Shown here: positions 7,072 to 14,814 of the stretch, piece by piece
Position numbering within the stretch: position 1 is the stretch's first letter
Layout: every line of letters starts with the position of its first letter
DNA from: Scatosoma sp900555925
Lineage (GTDB): Bacteria; Bacillota; Clostridia; Christensenellales; Borkfalkiaceae
Length of the DNA: 64,000 nt
Direction of reading: 5' to 3'
NCBI GenBank assembly: GCA_959603585.1
Contig: CAUGYD010000004.1
Location: 1 to 64,000 of the forward strand
Position numbers and translations under genes: made by a program
The notes under the pieces: generated by a model
Database searches by the model: none
What the model saw: only the letters and a program-made list of their open reading frames with translations
What the model was told of the DNA's origin: nothing

Positions 7072-7149
7072 TTTTATTCATGTCTTGACGACTTTCAAAA
7101 AGAAATTATCCGCGAACGAAAGTTAAAATCTGAAAAAAATAATCCATGA
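7072..7149 (+). pseudogene. 3' stub of an unidentified gene
   Basis: Plus-strand frame LFYSCLDDFQKEIIRERKLKSEKNNP ends at TGA 7147-7149 right where the hsdS fragment stops, and a strong ribosome-binding site for the next gene overlaps its end. The helical basic tail looks like the last 20 or so residues of a gene whose front is missing. Family not identifiable. Confidence 0.35.
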
Positions 7150-7165
7150 AGGAAGGAGAAAGAGA

Positions 7166-7357
7166 ATGACAGAGAAAGAATTTAAGGAATTGAAGGTAGG
7201 AGACAAAGTAAGGATAATCAGCACGCCTGTATCGGAGACACATGCGGGAGTTCCAAGCATGGATAAATGGAGCGGGAAGATTATGACTATAAGGGGAATG
7301 CGCATTGATGGTGCTACTCTTTATACGCGGGAATCTCATACGAAGAAATCATGCTGA
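7166..7357 (+). pseudogene. Small ICE protein, 3' end replaced
   Basis: ATG 7166 behind GGAAGGAGAAAGAG. The first 45 or so residues, MTEKEFKELKVGDKVRIIS... then MDKWSGKIMTIRG, look like the small beta-barrel proteins of Clostridial conjugative elements (KVGD.V.I....MDKW.GK.MTI). After about residue 46 the frame runs into DNA that reads sensibly in another frame (the stub to 7464), so the original C-terminus is lost at a junction near 7310. Confidence 0.5.
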
Positions 7358-7464
7358 AAATTTGCGAGCGGCTTGCGCGGGATACGGACAATTATCTGTT
7401 CGGAAGTCGCTTACATAGGCTCTTTGAAGGGCTGAAAAGGAGGATAATTAATGAAGACGGGTAA
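7309..7464 (+). pseudogene. C-terminal stub of an unidentified gene
   Basis: Frame SLYAGISYEEIMLKICERLARDTDNYLFGSRLHRLFEGLKRRIIN ends at TAA 7462-7464, overlapping the solute-binding-protein start. It is a compact amphipathic helical end with codon use like the downstream cluster. It is probably the last 45 or so residues of a gene that led this operon (a regulator or enzyme) before the rearrangement. I cannot name the family. Confidence 0.35.
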
Positions 7465-9358
7465 AAAAGTGCTCAGTTGCGCAGTCGGTGCGTTATTGTT
7501 GGGAAGCCTTCTTTTGGGCGGCTGCAACAATCCTATGTTCGATTTCGGCGGCTATGAATATCCGGATTTCCCTTTGGCGGATCACGACGATACGATCGAC
7601 AGCTGGACGCAGTGGGAAGAGGACGAAATCATAAACATCGACTGGTTTATCGACAGTACATCGTATTCCCTGCCGCGGGAGGGATCTCAGGTTATGGACG
7701 AGATTCTCCGTAAAACGGGCGTGAAAATCAATTTCAGAAAGGCGACCACGGGAGACGGTTCGGAGCTTACGACGATGATCGCGGGAAACGATCTGCCAGA
7801 TCTGGTTTCCGTCACGGCGGGCATGGACAATTTGGTCAACGGAGCCAAGGTATTTCCGATCAACGGACTTGCCGAACGCTGGGCTCCTTCGCTGTGGCGG
7901 AGAATCACGGAAGAAGGGGAGATGTATAACACATATAAAGACGCCGACGACGAGCTTTTCTACATAGTCAATAATTTTTACAATTCGGAGGAAATGGAAG
8001 ACTACCGCGAACTGGGCGGGGATATTCTTCCCAACGACGGAATTGTCGTAAGAAAGGATTATCTCGACGCTTTCTGTACGTACAAAAAATCTCAGAATCC
8101 CGATTGGACGGACGCGCAGATGGCAAATCCAGAGGGGATATTCGAGTTTCTTACATGGACGAAAAACGAGTATTCGTTATCCAACGCAAACCATTCCGTA
8201 CTGATTTCCGCGTTTGATTCCAGCGAAGAGTATGGAAGCCGAGGGATTCAGGTACTGATGGAATATTTCTCCTGTCCGGAAGAAGATTCGGAAGGAAACT
8301 ATGTATATCCTCAGTCGAGCGAAAATTTCGTGGAAATGATGCAATGGCTGAACGAACTTTACCGTGCGAACCTGCTTACGGAAGGCTGTCTCGGCGCCAC
8401 GCAGACGCAAATCAATCAATATATTCAGACGGGTGAACCGATCATGTATATCGGAAAAATGATTACTCCGTCGAGCTATTTCAGAAACTGGGAAATGAAT
8501 ATCAACGGCAATAATCCGAAAGGTGAGGATGCCGCTTACGTACCGATTATCTTTACGAACGGGAGCGGACAGGTGCCGCAACTTTCTTATCGGACGTCGG
8601 GGGAATTGTTCACGATGGTTTCCGCAAATTGCGAGAGGCCCGACCGTGTAATCAAATTGCTGGATTTTTTGTATTCCGAAGAGGGACAAAGGCTCGTCTA
8701 TTACGGGATCGACAGGGCGGAGGATGCGGAAAACGGAACGTTTTTCTACGTAAAACAGCCGGGGGAGACGGAGACGCTTGAAGACGGTACGGTGCATACC
8801 TACCGATACGGGCAGATGGACTATACCGACGAGGTAAAGACCGCTTTTCAAACCAACGTGGAAAGTTACGGCATTTATTTCTGCATGTTTCTCTGCAATC
8901 CGATGTACGTAAATCTTACCAGCGTGTCCGGCGGTCAGTTCAATAACTACCGCGATTACGTGAAATGGAATTCCCGCGCTGCGCTCATCCCCTATTCTTA
9001 TGATAAGCGGGGATTCGAGTTCATGCTCGACACATCGGATTCGCGATATAAGTCCAGTCTTACGACGCAGAGCAATATGCGTTCACAGTGGTACAAAAAA
9101 TATGCGGACATTATCGGCCAGGGTTCCGCGGAAGAGGTCGCTTCGGAAATTGAATCGATGCTGGCGTGGTGCGTGCGGGCAGGTTTGAACGAGTATGTTG
9201 AATTCAATAACGATTGTTTTCAGGCGCATAAAAAACGTTTGGGGATACAATATGCATGGGCGCCAAATGCTCCCGATTCCGACTACGCCGAGCTGAGGAT
9301 TAATTCCGTGTACGGGGACACCTCCTATTATAAGGCTGTGCCCGACAGCATGAAGTAA
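7451..9358 (+). CDS. Lipoprotein solute-binding protein of a sugar ABC importer
   Basis: 635 residues, ATG 7451 with AAGGAGGATAAT. Signal peptide with lipobox LLLGGC (Cys about 25), so it is anchored in the outer face of the membrane. The body has the periplasmic-binding fold of large family-1 extracellular solute-binding proteins of the LplA/YtcQ type (MDEILRKTGVKINFRKATTGDGSELTTMIAGNDLPDLV; CERPDRVIKLLDFLYSEEGQRLVYYGI, both split here). Those deliver oligosaccharides to ABC importers. No permease or ATPase gene adjoins it; the upstream DNA was lost at the 7310 junction, so its permeases probably lay there. It is the first gene of the 7451-19827 cluster. Confidence 0.85.
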   Translation: MKTGKKVLSCAVGALLLGSLLLGGCNNPMFDFGGYEYPDFPLADHDDTIDSWTQWEEDEIINIDWFIDSTSYSLPREGSQVMDEILRKTGVKINFRKATTGDGSELTTMIAGNDLPDLVSVTAGMDNLVNGAKVFPINGLAERWAPSLWRRITEEGEMYNTYKDADDELFYIVNNFYNSEEMEDYRELGGDILPNDGIVVRKDYLDAFCTYKKSQNPDWTDAQMANPEGIFEFLTWTKNEYSLSNANHSVLISAFDSSEEYGSRGIQVLMEYFSCPEEDSEGNYVYPQSSENFVEMMQWLNELYRANLLTEGCLGATQTQINQYIQTGEPIMYIGKMITPSSYFRNWEMNINGNNPKGEDAAYVPIIFTNGSGQVPQLSYRTSGELFTMVSANCERPDRVIKLLDFLYSEEGQRLVYYGIDRAEDAENGTFFYVKQPGETETLEDGTVHTYRYGQMDYTDEVKTAFQTNVESYGIYFCMFLCNPMYVNLTSVSGGQFNNYRDYVKWNSRAALIPYSYDKRGFEFMLDTSDSRYKSSLTTQSNMRSQWYKKYADIIGQGSAEEVASEIESMLAWCVRAGLNEYVEFNNDCFQAHKKRLGIQYAWAPNAPDSDYAELRINSVYGDTSYYKAVPDSMK

Positions 9359-9384
9359 AGCAATGGGGAAGATTAGGAGCCAAC

Positions 9385-10356
9385 ATGGAAAAACGCGAAA
9401 AAATCATCATCGATACGGATATCGGCGACGATATCGACGACGCTTATGCTTTGGCGCTTGCCGTCCGCATGAAGAAATTCGATATTCTCGGCGTGACGAC
9501 GGTGTTCAGAAACAGTATGCAGCGCGCAAAAATTGCTTCGGCGCTGCTCGGAGCGCTCGGGGAGGATCCGGAGGTATATGCGGGAGAAGATTATCCGTAC
9601 AAGGCCGCTTTTCAGGTGGAGGATTTTGAAGAAAGACTTCCCGACGGCCGTCCCGTCATTCCGCACTATTTCCCCGAATTTGCTTCCGCACCCGTACGTT
9701 CTCTCTCCGCAGTCGATTTCATTGCGGAGCAAGCGGAAAAAGCTCCCGGAGAGGTCACGCTCATGGCTATCGGGCCTTTGACGAATTTGGCGAAAACGGC
9801 CGAAAAATATCCGAATTCTTTCCGCAAACTCTCGCGGATTATCTGCATGGGCGGAAGTTTTACGGGAGAAAAGGCGGAATGGAATATCCGTTGCGACCCG
9901 GAAGCCGCGGCGCTCGTACTGAGGGCGGGCGTGCCGATGACTTTTGTCGGAATCGATGTGACCGCCTATACGTATTTGGAAGAATCAGAGGTCTATGCGG
10001 TCGTTTCGGGAGGGGGACGGGAATTCGACATTCTCGGAAGAATGCTCGGAAAATGGAGGGATACACATCCCGGGCGCAGGCCGACGATGCACGATGTGCT
10101 TACGATCGCCGAAGCGACGGAAAAGTTCTGTACTTACGGAAGACGGCGCATAGACATTCCGCTCGCAGGGGACGAAAGGGCCCGCACGCGATTTACGGAT
10201 TCTCCGTCCGCGACGGAAGTTACTTACGCGACGGGCTTGGACAGAACGGCATTTCTCCGTTTTTTCATAAATACCTTGAAATCGGGGGAAGTGACGCATA
10301 TCAAATATTTTAAGGATACCGAACAATCGGTATTCCCGGAAGGAGGAAAAGAATGA
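9385..10356 (+). CDS. Inosine-uridine nucleoside hydrolase family enzyme
   Basis: 323 residues. The N-terminus IIIDTDIGDDIDDAYALALA carries the DTDxGDDxDDA calcium-binding signature of nucleoside N-ribohydrolases. LMAIGPLTNLAKTAEKYP and ICMGGSF in the middle match the family core. The fold hydrolyses N-glycosidic bonds of ribonucleosides and shifts to other substrates in some members. It has no signal peptide, so it is cytosolic. It sits between a surface binding protein and secreted glycan-related proteins, which is not a usual place for nucleoside salvage, so the true substrate may be a glycoside. It overlaps the next gene by 4 bases (ATGA). Confidence 0.85.
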   Translation: MEKREKIIIDTDIGDDIDDAYALALAVRMKKFDILGVTTVFRNSMQRAKIASALLGALGEDPEVYAGEDYPYKAAFQVEDFEERLPDGRPVIPHYFPEFASAPVRSLSAVDFIAEQAEKAPGEVTLMAIGPLTNLAKTAEKYPNSFRKLSRIICMGGSFTGEKAEWNIRCDPEAAALVLRAGVPMTFVGIDVTAYTYLEESEVYAVVSGGGREFDILGRMLGKWRDTHPGRRPTMHDVLTIAEATEKFCTYGRRRIDIPLAGDERARTRFTDSPSATEVTYATGLDRTAFLRFFINTLKSGEVTHIKYFKDTEQSVFPEGGKE

Positions 10357-11852
10357 AGACAAAACTGATTTCCGTGATGCTGGCGGCCTTTGCCGTAACG
10401 GCCGTATGCTTTTCGATGGGCGATAGAAGCACTTCTGCGGAACAGGCTTTTCCGTTGATCTACGAAACGGAAGGGAAATTATCGGAAAACGAACGGCTGA
10501 CTTATGTGCTGCCCGAAGAAAAGCAGGTGGAGGGGAATGCTCTTTCCGTAAAGGTATTTTTGAAAAATACTTACAATTACGCACTTCCCGTCAGAATTTC
10601 CGTTTGTTCGGGCGGAACGGAATATACTTGGAACAGCAATTTTGGTACCGCTCGGGGAATCGAATATACGACTTCGGACGGAACGGGGGAAAAGACGGAA
10701 ACCGGGCTTCAATGGAACAGAACGGGGGAACTGGAAATTCCGTATATGTTTTACGGAGAGATTCTGCTGCCCTTTTCAGAATTACAGAACGGAGCCGGCG
10801 CGGCGATTGAGTCGATTTCCGAAATTTCCGTTACCGTGGTGGCTTCCGTCAACAGCAATTTTGCTTCGGGCGATACGTGGTTGAAAGACGGAATCAGCCT
10901 GTATCTGTTCGGCGCGGACTGCGTGACGTTAGACGAGTACGGAACCGCGGGAAACTATGAACCGCTGGCGAACTTTTGCGGCATGAATGCGGACGAGATC
11001 TCCGTCGAGGCGGGAACGGCAGTGCCGGAAGGCGTTTTGCGTACGGCGACGGAGGAGGATTATTCCGTATTCGAAGCATTTGTCGCCCGTTATCATTCGG
11101 AATGTGAAACGCGCGGGGATATGAAATTGATTGAAGGATTCGATTTCGGGGAAGAATTTTCCGCCGTCGGCAAAGAGCGGTCGGAACGGGAAATGTATGA
11201 AAAGTTTTATCTTTCCGGTCAGAATTCGGATTATTCGATAAAGGAGAACGGGGAGCGCGGAAACGGCCTTTTCTATAACTTGGATTCTGCGGATTTCGAC
11301 GCGGGGAGGAATTCCTATGCGGGCGTGCATTTCAATTTCGGGCAGAAAGACGCGACCGATTGGAGCGGAGCGAACGGAATTGCCGTATATGTGGAGAATA
11401 AGGCGGAATATTTGGTGAGTTTTGCCTTGGAATTGTTCCAGTACAATCTCGAAACGGGGCTTTTGGAACAGTATAATCTCAACGACGTGGGACAGAAATA
11501 CAAGACCGTATATGCATATGATACCCAAACGGGGGAGGAATTTTCCTACCATACCCAGACGTTTGTACGTATTCCCGCAGGCTTCAAAGGCTGGCTGCGA
11601 ATTCCTTTTTCGCAATATGCGGCGCCGAGTTGGTCGCTCTCTTCCTCTTACGGAAACGAAGGGATTCTGGACTTCGATAAAAATCCCGTCGTGAAAATCT
11701 CGATTACCCGTTTGTTCAATGCGAATCAGGACACCGAAATTTTACTCGACAACATTTCTCTTTATTACGGGGATTTCAGCGTGGGGAATCTGTTTGATGA
11801 CAGCAGGCAATCCATTAAAGACTGCATGGAAAACGGCAGCGTTCCCGCGTAA
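10353..11852 (+). CDS. Secreted protein with two jelly-roll-like domains, function unknown
   Basis: 499 residues with an N-terminal signal peptide (MKTKLISVMLAAFAVTAVCFSM...). Two similar beta-rich halves are visible. The first is at about 30-190 (LSVKVFLKNTYNYALPVRISVCSG; EILLPFSELQ). The second is at about 250-480 (GANGIAVYVENKAEYLVSFALELFQYN; GWLRIPFSQY; EILLDNISLYYGDF). Each resembles galactose-binding or CBM-type domains in which an ordered 'rIPFs.f' strand precedes 'DNI.ly'. No catalytic motif is recognised and there is no C-terminal anchor. It may be a soluble glycan-binding protein made with the SBP. Confidence 0.65.
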   Translation: MKTKLISVMLAAFAVTAVCFSMGDRSTSAEQAFPLIYETEGKLSENERLTYVLPEEKQVEGNALSVKVFLKNTYNYALPVRISVCSGGTEYTWNSNFGTARGIEYTTSDGTGEKTETGLQWNRTGELEIPYMFYGEILLPFSELQNGAGAAIESISEISVTVVASVNSNFASGDTWLKDGISLYLFGADCVTLDEYGTAGNYEPLANFCGMNADEISVEAGTAVPEGVLRTATEEDYSVFEAFVARYHSECETRGDMKLIEGFDFGEEFSAVGKERSEREMYEKFYLSGQNSDYSIKENGERGNGLFYNLDSADFDAGRNSYAGVHFNFGQKDATDWSGANGIAVYVENKAEYLVSFALELFQYNLETGLLEQYNLNDVGQKYKTVYAYDTQTGEEFSYHTQTFVRIPAGFKGWLRIPFSQYAAPSWSLSSSYGNEGILDFDKNPVVKISITRLFNANQDTEILLDNISLYYGDFSVGNLFDDSRQSIKDCMENGSVPA

Positions 11853-11878
11853 AGGCCGGGGAAAACAAGGAGGAAAAC

Positions 11879-13084
11879 ATGAAAAAGACGGTCTGTATTT
11901 TTTTGGCATTGATTTTGAGTGCGGGACTTGCTGGATGCAATAAAGCGGCAGATTCGTCCTCTTCTTCGGACGGAGGGACGACGGAAACTTTCGAGGAAAA
12001 GATCTTCGACGGAATCGGTGCCGTATTCGACGAGAGCCTCGGTTATTATAACGAACATCCTTCCGCTTTTCAGGAAGGAACGACCCGATATCTTTTCTAT
12101 ACGCGGAATACGGTCAAATACGACGAAACGACGGACAGCATAGCCGTCCGCACGGGGAGTTACAGCGGCGGAAAATGGAGCTACGGAGAAGCGAAAACCT
12201 GTATTTCCGTTTCCGAAAGCGGCTGGGACAGCGGCCGCATTTTCGGAGCGGATATAGTCAAAGGGGACTTTTCTTACGGCGGAAAAAAATATTCCTATTT
12301 GATGGCTTACAGCGGTACCGACCGAGAGGATCGTACGAACGCGCAGATCGGGTTTGCCGTAGCCGAGACCCCGACGGGTGAATGGACGAAAGTGGGAACG
12401 CAGCCGATAGTCTCTTTCGACAGTTCGGAATGGGATTCGGTCGGCCTCACATATTATCCGGGGGCGATAGAACCCAGCCTCGTCAGTTTCGACGAGGGCG
12501 GGAAGGTCTGGCTGTTTTACGAGGAATCGGAAGTATTCAAATCGAATTATGCTTACGAATTGGACTGCTCCGATCTCGACAATATCGTCCGCGGCGGCCG
12601 CAAGGTTATCGAACGGACGGGGATTAACGATTTGGGAACGAGCAACCCTCTTTTGTACAGCGGGGATTTTGTCTGGGATCCCGATTCGGATTATCTGTTT
12701 GCCGCCCGTGAGGGCCGCACGACCGCGACGACCGAACCGAAAGTCGCGGACGAAGTGGAGGTATTGCGTTCTTCCATGGATATTCTCGATTCGATTTCCC
12801 AAGGAATTACGCAGGAGGAACCTCGTGAATGGTGGGAAGAAGTCGGCGACGCGATAGATGCGGAAGCCACGGCGGATCCGCAGGACGATACGAGGATTTT
12901 CGGTTATACGAGAATTTTTTCTCCCGGCATTGTCAGCAATGAGTACGGCAGACTGCTCGAATACGGGACTTTGGAAATACTCTTCACGACGCAGGCGAGC
13001 GACGGCGACGAACGCTTGCCCGCCGATCGGGAAGACGCGTATGTGTTCTCTCCGATGATTCATTCCCTGACGATTTCTTATTGA
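11879..13084 (+). CDS. Lipoprotein with five-bladed beta-propeller (GH43-like)
   Basis: 401 residues, ATG 11879 with CAAGGAGGAAAAC. Lipobox SAGLAGC (Cys about 20) then a Ser-rich tether. The rest has the repeating strands of five-bladed propeller glycosidases of the GH43/GH32/GH117 kind: NEHPSAFQEGTTRYLFYT, YSYLMAYSGTDREDRTNAQIG, IGFAVAETPTGEWTKVG, EPSLVSFDEGGKVWLFYEE, and a late FGYTRIFSPGIV. The acidic residues in NEHPS, AYSGTD and AIEPS are where the catalytic triad would be expected, but I cannot assign them surely. It probably trims a polysaccharide at the cell surface. Confidence 0.6.
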   Translation: MKKTVCIFLALILSAGLAGCNKAADSSSSSDGGTTETFEEKIFDGIGAVFDESLGYYNEHPSAFQEGTTRYLFYTRNTVKYDETTDSIAVRTGSYSGGKWSYGEAKTCISVSESGWDSGRIFGADIVKGDFSYGGKKYSYLMAYSGTDREDRTNAQIGFAVAETPTGEWTKVGTQPIVSFDSSEWDSVGLTYYPGAIEPSLVSFDEGGKVWLFYEESEVFKSNYAYELDCSDLDNIVRGGRKVIERTGINDLGTSNPLLYSGDFVWDPDSDYLFAAREGRTTATTEPKVADEVEVLRSSMDILDSISQGITQEEPREWWEEVGDAIDAEATADPQDDTRIFGYTRIFSPGIVSNEYGRLLEYGTLEILFTTQASDGDERLPADREDAYVFSPMIHSLTISY

Positions 13085-13096
13085 TGAGGAGGCGGT

Positions 13097-14800
13097 ATGA
13101 ACAAAAAAAATATATTGTTGGCGGGGCTTGTTTCGGTGCTTGCGTGTTCTCCCGCATTCGCACGTCCCGTTGCCGTCGGGGCCGATGCGGACGCGTCGGA
13201 ACCGCTCGTCAGTTATTGGTCTTCTGACCCGGGGATAACGGAGATGCCCGTTTCGGAGGGGGCTTCGGAGACTTACGCCGAAACGGACAGAAAATGGCAG
13301 GGGCTTCCGACCATTGCCGTAACGCCCGGCGGGCGGATGTGGTGCGCATGGCAGACGGGCGATTCCGTGGAGGGTTCGGAAGGATCGGATAATTACGACG
13401 TAATGTATTACAGCGACGACAGCGGAGCGACTTGGAGCGAAGAGTACATGATTTGGGACGTTCCGGACGATTCGGTGCGTTTGGCGGATCCGCGTCTTTT
13501 TTACGATCAGTTCGGGAAACTTTGGCTGATTCTCATTCGCGGCGGTCTGAAAGGCGCGTACGCGGTGGAATTAAAAAATCCCGACTGCGAGAATCCGTCG
13601 GAAAATCTTGAAACGGGAGAACCTGTGGGCTGGATGAAAGCGCCTCCCGCGCATCGTCCCACCATTCTTTCCAACGGATATTGGATTACGCCCGTAGAAG
13701 TGGATACGGACGCGCAGCAGACTTATATCTGTCGTCCCAATGACGAAACGGGAAAATATCCCTGGACGACGACCACTTCCCAGCCTGCCGTTACGGCTTA
13801 TCCCGAAAATAAAACGTTCGGCGAAGCGCAGATTATCGAACGGAAAGACGGAAGCCTGATGATGCTCTCCCGCCTTCCTCGGGATTGCGGCGGCGGAATG
13901 GAAATTTCCTATTCCTATGATTACGGCACTACATGGACTCCTTATAAGGCGGATAACGGAATTCCGTATATTACCCCCAGCTCCAAATTTCATATCCAGA
14001 GGTTAAGAAGCGGCGCGATACTGATGATTACGCATGCGACCACGGCCGACAGGGAACAGCTCGCCGCCTATCTTTCTTACGACGACGGAGAGACGTATCC
14101 CTATATGCTGATGCTCGACGACAGCGACATCCGCGGCGATTGGCGGAATTTCGGAATCAGTTATCCCGAAGCGGCGGCGGAAGAGGGCGAAAACGGGGAG
14201 ATTTATATCGTCTATGATGCGGGCAGGTATGAAATGAAAGAGATTCGGATGTGTATAGTCACCGAAGAAGACATCAGGGCGGGAAAACCGATGAGCGAGT
14301 ACTGTCGCATGCGCATGGCGGTCAGCAAACTGGGCGGATTTCTCGATTATGTCGGAACGAAAGAGACGTATGAGCGATACATTACCGTCGAACCCGGTAC
14401 TCCCAAGAGCGAAATTCTTAAAAAACTCCCTTCTATTGTGACTTTGATAGGGGAGGACGGTTCCGAGCTGGAACTGACGGGCGAGTGGGATTGTCCCGAT
14501 TATTCGAAAAATGCAGAGGGGCGGTATACGTTTGAGTTTTCGAAAAAAGTGACGGGCAAAGCGCAGGACAGATACAGTCTGTTAAAGGCGTATGTTACGA
14601 TTGCGGACGGGTCGGAAAATCCCGCACCCGGGGAAGACTCGGGAGATTCTCAGTCATCGGGGACTTCGGAGCAGGCGCCGAAAAGCGGGGGATGCGGCTC
14701 GTCTGCGTTCGCGGGAAGTATGGCCGCGGCGGCCGTATGCGGAGCCGTCGTTATCGGGCGGAAAAAAGAGACTTCAAAGAAAAATAGATTACATTTGTAA
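13097..14800 (+). CDS. Secreted BNR/sialidase-fold protein with GCGS-type C-terminal anchor
   Basis: 567 residues, ATG 13097 behind GAGGAGGCGG. Signal peptide ending near AFARPVAVGA. Residues about 70-410 form a sialidase-superfamily propeller with the Asp-box YSDDSGATWSEE and a related YSYDYGTTWTPYK. I do not see the RIP motif or a clear arginine triad, so a true sialidase is doubtful; GH145- or lyase-like BNR enzymes are alternatives. An Ig-like domain follows (about 435-515, TVEPGTPKSEI...). The C-terminus is Gly/Ser-rich, then SGGCGSSAFAGSM, a hydrophobic stretch and basic RKKETSKKN, a surface-anchor-like tail also seen on two other proteins here. Confidence 0.75.
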   Translation: MNKKNILLAGLVSVLACSPAFARPVAVGADADASEPLVSYWSSDPGITEMPVSEGASETYAETDRKWQGLPTIAVTPGGRMWCAWQTGDSVEGSEGSDNYDVMYYSDDSGATWSEEYMIWDVPDDSVRLADPRLFYDQFGKLWLILIRGGLKGAYAVELKNPDCENPSENLETGEPVGWMKAPPAHRPTILSNGYWITPVEVDTDAQQTYICRPNDETGKYPWTTTTSQPAVTAYPENKTFGEAQIIERKDGSLMMLSRLPRDCGGGMEISYSYDYGTTWTPYKADNGIPYITPSSKFHIQRLRSGAILMITHATTADREQLAAYLSYDDGETYPYMLMLDDSDIRGDWRNFGISYPEAAAEEGENGEIYIVYDAGRYEMKEIRMCIVTEEDIRAGKPMSEYCRMRMAVSKLGGFLDYVGTKETYERYITVEPGTPKSEILKKLPSIVTLIGEDGSELELTGEWDCPDYSKNAEGRYTFEFSKKVTGKAQDRYSLLKAYVTIADGSENPAPGEDSGDSQSSGTSEQAPKSGGCGSSAFAGSMAAAAVCGAVVIGRKKETSKKNRLHL

Positions 14801-14814
14801 GGAGGAACGGAAAA

